Source: Anaerolineales bacterium
Lineage (GTDB): Bacteria; Chloroflexota; Anaerolineae; Anaerolineales; Villigracilaceae
Direction of reading: 5' to 3'
DNA length: 64,000 nt
Assembly (NCBI GenBank): GCA_013140605.1
Contig: JABFSL010000002.1
Location: 23,961-87,960, forward strand
Part shown: positions 60,561 through 64,000 of the stretch, in pieces
How the letters are laid out: each line of letters opens with the position of its first letter
Position numbering within the stretch: position 1 is the first letter of the stretch
Position numbers and translations under genes: made by a program
Notes under the pieces: model-generated
Told to the model about the DNA's origin: nothing
Databases searched by the model: none
Seen by the model: the letters and a program-made list of their open reading frames with translations, nothing else

Positions 60561-61583
60561 TCATGGCTTCTCCTTTGAGGGCGGGTTGTGAATATGCTCC
60601 AAGGTAATCACCACATTCCCCTTTTTTTGATCCGTTTCGACATATCTGTGCGCCTCGGCAATCTGCTCCAAAGGATACGTTCGATCAATGGCGGGTTTGA
60701 TCGCCCCTGCTTCGATCAACTCTTTGAGTCTAAGCAGATTTTCGGTCGTATAACTCCCTTCCCATGAGAGAAGTTTCTTATTACTTCTCCCTGAGGCCAA
60801 TCCCATTTGAAGTCTGTGAATCATTTTTGGGTTCACGTTGAGATAGGTTCCGTTCTCATTGAGCGACCTTACACTCCCTGCAAACGGGCTTCCGCCTATC
60901 GTATCCATGATGACATCGTACTTCTGTCCGTTCTTTGTGTAATCTTCCCGCTTGTAATCAATCACATGATCCGCGCCGATGGAGCGCAGCATGTCCAATT
61001 TGCCGCCGCTGTCCACACCCGTCACTTCCGCGCCGTAGTGTTTGGCAAGCTGAACGGAATACGTGCCAATGCTCCCGCCCGCGCCAACGATCAACACATT
61101 TTGTCCGCGCTGGATGTTTGCTCGTCCGAGGGAATGCAGGGCTTCGAGTCCGCCAAAGGGAACGGCGGCTGCTTCCTCGTAGGTTATGTTGGTCGGTCTT
61201 TTTGACATCACACCCAGCAGCGCTGAAGGTTTTTCAGACAGGCACATGTATTCCGCATAGGTTCCCATGCCGAGACCTGTATACCCATACACCTGGTCGC
61301 CTGTTTGGTATTGAGCTACTTCTTTGCCAGTGGCGACGATCTCTCCCGCAAACTCGGTTCCAAGTATCTTTATTCGAGTTGGTCTTATAAGCCCAAGATA
61401 GAGTCGAATGGGAATCGCAAACAGGAATGGAAGTTTGAGCCTTCGAAATTCGGTATCCGCTCTTGACGCGGTTGCCGCGTATATTTTGATCAGGGCTTCA
61501 TTATCCTTGGGGGTGGGCTTTTCTACCTCTCGGAGTTGAAGGCCGTCCGGTGATCCATATTTAGTCCATATAATTGCTTTCAT
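60561..61583 (-). CDS. NAD(P)-dependent MDR oxidoreductase
   Basis: 340 aa from ATG 61583, with AGGA 8 bases upstream (ATG 61592 possible). GroES-like N-terminal half, nucleotide-binding VLIVGAGGSIGTYSVQLAKHYGAEVTGVDSG, and GADHVIDYKREDYTKNG. No structural zinc Cys set. Close relative of the next gene and of the one at 5.0 kb, so local family expansion. Substrate unknown. Confidence 0.85.
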   Translation of the reverse strand: MKAIIWTKYGSPDGLQLREVEKPTPKDNEALIKIYAATASRADTEFRRLKLPFLFAIPIRLYLGLIRPTRIKILGTEFAGEIVATGKEVAQYQTGDQVYGYTGLGMGTYAEYMCLSEKPSALLGVMSKRPTNITYEEAAAVPFGGLEALHSLGRANIQRGQNVLIVGAGGSIGTYSVQLAKHYGAEVTGVDSGGKLDMLRSIGADHVIDYKREDYTKNGQKYDVIMDTIGGSPFAGSVRSLNENGTYLNVNPKMIHRLQMGLASGRSNKKLLSWEGSYTTENLLRLKELIEAGAIKPAIDRTYPLEQIAEAHRYVETDQKKGNVVITLEHIHNPPSKEKP

Positions 61584-61588
61584 GATAT

Positions 61589-62578
61589 TCATCCTGATTT
61601 GTTTTTGTAATTCTGTTCGACAGTGATAACGACTTTTCCTTTGGCGTGTCCTTCACCAAGATAACGGAGCGCTTCAGCGGTCTCGCTTAAGGGGTAACGT
61701 TTGTCGATGATAAGTTTGACTTTGCCAGATTCAATAAGTTCGGTCATAGTAACCAAATCCTTTGCATCTGTTTCAACCATCAGGACGCGTATCTTCCTGC
61801 CCGTCGTTTTTCCAATCCATGATCCAAGGAGCAAAACCTGGAACATTGTAGCGACAGAACCCCCAGCCAGGAAATAACATCCATTTGGAGCCAGTGCGCG
61901 CTTATAGGCGAAAACTGAACGATGTGCGATCACATCAAGGATCAGGTCATATTGTTTTCCATTTTTGGTAAAGTCTTCTTTGGTGTAATCAATGACATGG
62001 TCCGCGCCAAGTGACTTCATCAATTCCAATTTCTCCGTGTTGTCCACGCCAGTCACTTCAGCCCCGGCTAATTTGGCAAGTTGAATTGCAAATGCGCCTG
62101 TCCCACCGCCCCCACCATTGATCAAAACTTTTTGCCCCGGCTGAACCTTTCCTTTCTCACGGATCCCCTGCAGGGCGATAAATGCGGCTTGCGGGATGGC
62201 CGCGGCTTCCTCGAATGTCAGACCGGCGGGTTTCAGCGCCAATCCCTTTTCAGACTTACAGGCATACTCTGCAAAGCTGCCTCCATAATTCAGCATGAGC
62301 CCAAAGACTTCATCCCCGGGCTTAAACTGCCTGACATCTTTGCCAACCGCTTCAACCATCCCCGAGACGTCAGATCCAAGAATTTTATCTCTGGGTTTGA
62401 TGAGTCCCCCAAAGCGTGCATAGAGTGGTTTGCCTGTTAAGCCCTCCCAATCAGATCTGTTGATGGAGGTCGCATAAACTTTTATGAGCAGCTGATTATC
62501 CCTGGGGGTCGGCTTTTGGACCTCTTCAAATTTAAGAACATCGGGTGAACCATATTGGTAATACACAATTGCTTTCAC
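61589..62578 (-). CDS. NAD(P)-dependent MDR oxidoreductase
   Basis: 329 aa. VLINGGGGGTGAFAIQLAKLAGAEVTGVDNTEKL is the cofactor-binding stretch; KILGSDVSGMVEAVGKDVRQFKPGDEVFG marks the GroES-like domain. Reads as quinone/enone reductase type. Its start overlaps the stop of the zinc-ribbon gene by 4 bases (ATGA), and the other MDR gene follows directly: one operon of four genes with DinB-like first. Confidence 0.87.
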   Translation of the reverse strand: MKAIVYYQYGSPDVLKFEEVQKPTPRDNQLLIKVYATSINRSDWEGLTGKPLYARFGGLIKPRDKILGSDVSGMVEAVGKDVRQFKPGDEVFGLMLNYGGSFAEYACKSEKGLALKPAGLTFEEAAAIPQAAFIALQGIREKGKVQPGQKVLINGGGGGTGAFAIQLAKLAGAEVTGVDNTEKLELMKSLGADHVIDYTKEDFTKNGKQYDLILDVIAHRSVFAYKRALAPNGCYFLAGGSVATMFQVLLLGSWIGKTTGRKIRVLMVETDAKDLVTMTELIESGKVKLIIDKRYPLSETAEALRYLGEGHAKGKVVITVEQNYKNKSG

Positions 62579-63297
62579 GTTGTTTTCCTCTCACGCAAAG
62601 TGACGTCTATAAAATCGAATATTATTTTTTCCCCAAGTGTGTATCCCTCAATTGCCAACCCAACCAACCCCTGACTGAAATGATCGTCGTCAATTTCACT
62701 CACTACCTGACCGTTGATCGTAAAGGTGAAGTGAGTTCCCCGCGCCAGGACTTCCAACTGATTGACCCCATTTGGTTTGATCGTGTCTGTTTTTGTCCAA
62801 TCCACGAGATTCGACCATTGACCATCATTTTGCACTGAGACCGCAAAAGACCCGCTGTCTGTCATGCGAAACGAATAATGGTTCTGGTTATCCCGAACTC
62901 GGAAAATCATCCCCCAGGCACTGCCCGCTTTGCTCCCGCTGATGTGTTTACAATTGACGATCAGGTGGAAATCTGAAACCTGATATCCCGTCAACCAGGC
63001 TCGTGAAATACTGTTGAGTTTGCCGAGCTCCGCTTCCCAGCGATAGCGCCCGTCTGCAATCGTCCGATTTAATTTAGCGAAATATTCGCTCGTCTGATTT
63101 CCAACCAACCAGTTATTATCATCTGAGGCAAAACCATCAAAGACAAGGGTGACCCACTCTCCCGCCTCAGGATCCTGCCGCAATTCTTCCGGCACGATCA
63201 CCGAAGTATAACAATGCGGACAACTAATAATCGAAGCGTTCTCTCTTGGTTTCAAGGGAGCGCCACAAGATGGACATTGGAATGATTGAGCAGTCAT
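62575..63297 (-). CDS. zinc-ribbon protein with lectin-fold (DUF1080/LamG-like) domain
   Basis: 240 aa from ATG 63297 (AAGGA 4 bases upstream). N-terminal zinc ribbon FQCPSCGAPLKPRENASIISCPHCYTSV, then a concanavalin-like domain (VFDGFASDDNNWLVG, WGMIFRVRDNQNHYSFRMTDSG, FTINGQVVSEIDDDHFSQGLVGLAIEG) as in 3-keto-disaccharide hydrolase-like proteins. No signal peptide. Role unknown. Confidence 0.75.
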   Translation of the reverse strand: MTAQSFQCPSCGAPLKPRENASIISCPHCYTSVIVPEELRQDPEAGEWVTLVFDGFASDDNNWLVGNQTSEYFAKLNRTIADGRYRWEAELGKLNSISRAWLTGYQVSDFHLIVNCKHISGSKAGSAWGMIFRVRDNQNHYSFRMTDSGSFAVSVQNDGQWSNLVDWTKTDTIKPNGVNQLEVLARGTHFTFTINGQVVSEIDDDHFSQGLVGLAIEGYTLGEKIIFDFIDVTLRERKTT

Positions 63298-63305
63298 GAA
63301 TTCCT

Positions 63306-63803
63306 TCACTTCGATATCGGGATGAGCGCGTTTGTAACTTCTCCATAATCCCAGCCGTCAATGGAAGGGGGAGACACGCCGAGAGAAGTGAGCATGCTTT
63401 TGATCTGCTCGCGGTGTTCGGTGGCATGGTTGATGATCTGCGCCATAATAACCCACGGTTCCACGTAGTAGCCATCCCTTGTTTGGATGCGAGTCGCGGG
63501 AAGTTTGCTTTCATCTCTGGCGAGTTCCAACAACCTCTCTCCGCTATCCTTCAACGACTCTTGCAGGTCGGCAAACTGCAAAATGACACGGTCTTTTCTC
63601 TCTTCGGGCGGCAGAGTCAAGATTCGCAAGTAACCATACTGTGCCGATACAAGATGGGACAAGGTACTGCGAATACTTCCTTCCGTGGCAGATTGTGGCG
63701 GAGCATCAAGTTGCTCATCACTCAGTGCAATGCAAGCCTGAATAATTTTTTCGTTCGCCCAGTTGTTATGCTCAAATATCTTGGCAAGAAAATTTTCAGT
63801 CAT
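63306..63803 (-). CDS. DinB-family protein
   Basis: 165 aa four-helix DinB/YfiT type. Metal-binding His are in TLSHLVSAQYGYL and NHATEHREQI. DinB-type proteins act as thiol-dependent transferases or have no known role. First gene of the four-gene - strand operon. Confidence 0.88.
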   Translation of the reverse strand: MTENFLAKIFEHNNWANEKIIQACIALSDEQLDAPPQSATEGSIRSTLSHLVSAQYGYLRILTLPPEERKDRVILQFADLQESLKDSGERLLELARDESKLPATRIQTRDGYYVEPWVIMAQIINHATEHREQIKSMLTSLGVSPPSIDGWDYGEVTNALIPISK

Positions 63804-63880
63804 TCGAGACTCCTTTTGGAACAGCCTGATAAAGATCGCATCGAATCCATATCACAATGATTTTTGCGGAGCAACTGAAC

Positions 63881-64000
63881 ATGATAAACTCTATCCAGAA
63901 TTATACGCTAATGCAATCCATTAATTCTCTTTCCTTTGCTCCTGCTGTAAATGATTGGCTGGCAAATTCCCGCCATCCGCGCATTTTGCAAGTCTTTGAC
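63881..64000 (+). CDS. start of a gene cut by the window edge, possibly DUF2877 (AllH-like)
   Basis: Open for 40 codons from ATG 63881 (or 30 from ATG 63911) to the edge. NSLSFAPAVNDWLANSRHPRILQVFD reads like the N-terminus of DUF2877 proteins, where a V-F/W dyad leads into the first strand. If right, this is the third oxamate transcarbamoylase subunit, 8.6 kb from its partners. Too short to be certain. Confidence 0.4.
   Translation, partial: MINSIQNYTLMQSINSLSFAPAVNDWLANSRHPRILQVFD

Noticed and set aside
1..64000. rRNA, tRNA, CRISPR arrays, complete insertion sequences, replication origin
   Set aside because: Looked for by eye in both strands; no convincing instance was found. A tRNA scan was not possible, so a missed tRNA cannot be excluded.

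Overview
The window looks like a stretch of a Chloroflexota chromosome, most likely class Anaerolineae. This is inferred from the lipoproteins with long Thr/Pro/Glu/Ala linkers, the very dense population of short dispersed inverted repeats (several of them running inside reading frames), the DUF3105/DUF2085/YHS/cupredoxin gene set, and the overall gene style. No rRNA, tRNA or CRISPR array was seen. Both window edges cut genes: a MalT-like regulator at the left and a possible DUF2877 gene at the right.

Layout. 1-1.3 kb: partial STAND/LuxR-type regulator and a small HTH protein. 2.0-6.0 kb (+): carotenoid genes crtB-crtI, then a deazaflavin-type oxidoreductase and an MDR oxidoreductase. 6.0-14.1 kb (-): an ABC importer operon (isocitrate-lyase-family lyase, solute-binding protein, double permease, ATPase, PrpD-family dehydratase, second solute-binding protein), probably for uptake and cleavage of a carboxylic acid, with a D-2-hydroxyacid dehydrogenase diverging from it. 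15.5-16.3 kb: low-GC divergent pair of unknown genes. 16.5-18.9 kb (-): two-component system. 19.1-22.0 kb (+): SWIM zinc-finger protein and an unknown partner.

22.7-41.1 kb (-) is a copper/redox island of about 20 genes: CopA, a Tat-exported multicopper oxidase, three cupredoxin proteins (one fused to cytochrome c), two NosR/NapH-like polyferredoxin membrane proteins, four YHS modules, CcdA, two FixH/YtkA-like proteins, a PCYCGC lipoprotein, zinc-ribbon proteins and a NarL-type two-component system. Six of its transcription units carry the same 18-bp palindrome (consensus ATANGCNNNATKGCNYAY), five of them 71-87 bp before the start codon, which suggests one regulon, perhaps controlled by the two-component system encoded inside it. 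The last gene of one of these operons contains an in-frame UGA at a Cys-x-Pro-Pro motif, followed by a hairpin that fits the bacterial SECIS rules: a candidate undescribed selenoprotein. The CcdA protein appears circularly permuted.

41.4-43.4 kb: wrecked propeller sensor-kinase gene and a transposase remnant. 43.4-47.7 kb (+): PadR regulator with CPBP protease, a YfcC transporter, and an M14-like peptidase. 48.0-59.2 kb (+): a catabolic cluster in which the three subunits of a molybdenum hydroxylase (xanthine dehydrogenase/CODH form II type) are split around an amidase, FdrA, a DUF1116 protein, a four-helix-bundle protein and a cyclase-family hydrolase. FdrA plus DUF1116 are two of the three subunits of oxamate transcarbamoylase, so the cluster probably oxidises and opens an N-containing ring and recovers carbamoyl phosphate. 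59.4-64 kb (-): an unknown membrane protein, two MDR oxidoreductases, a zinc-ribbon/lectin-fold protein and a DinB-family protein.
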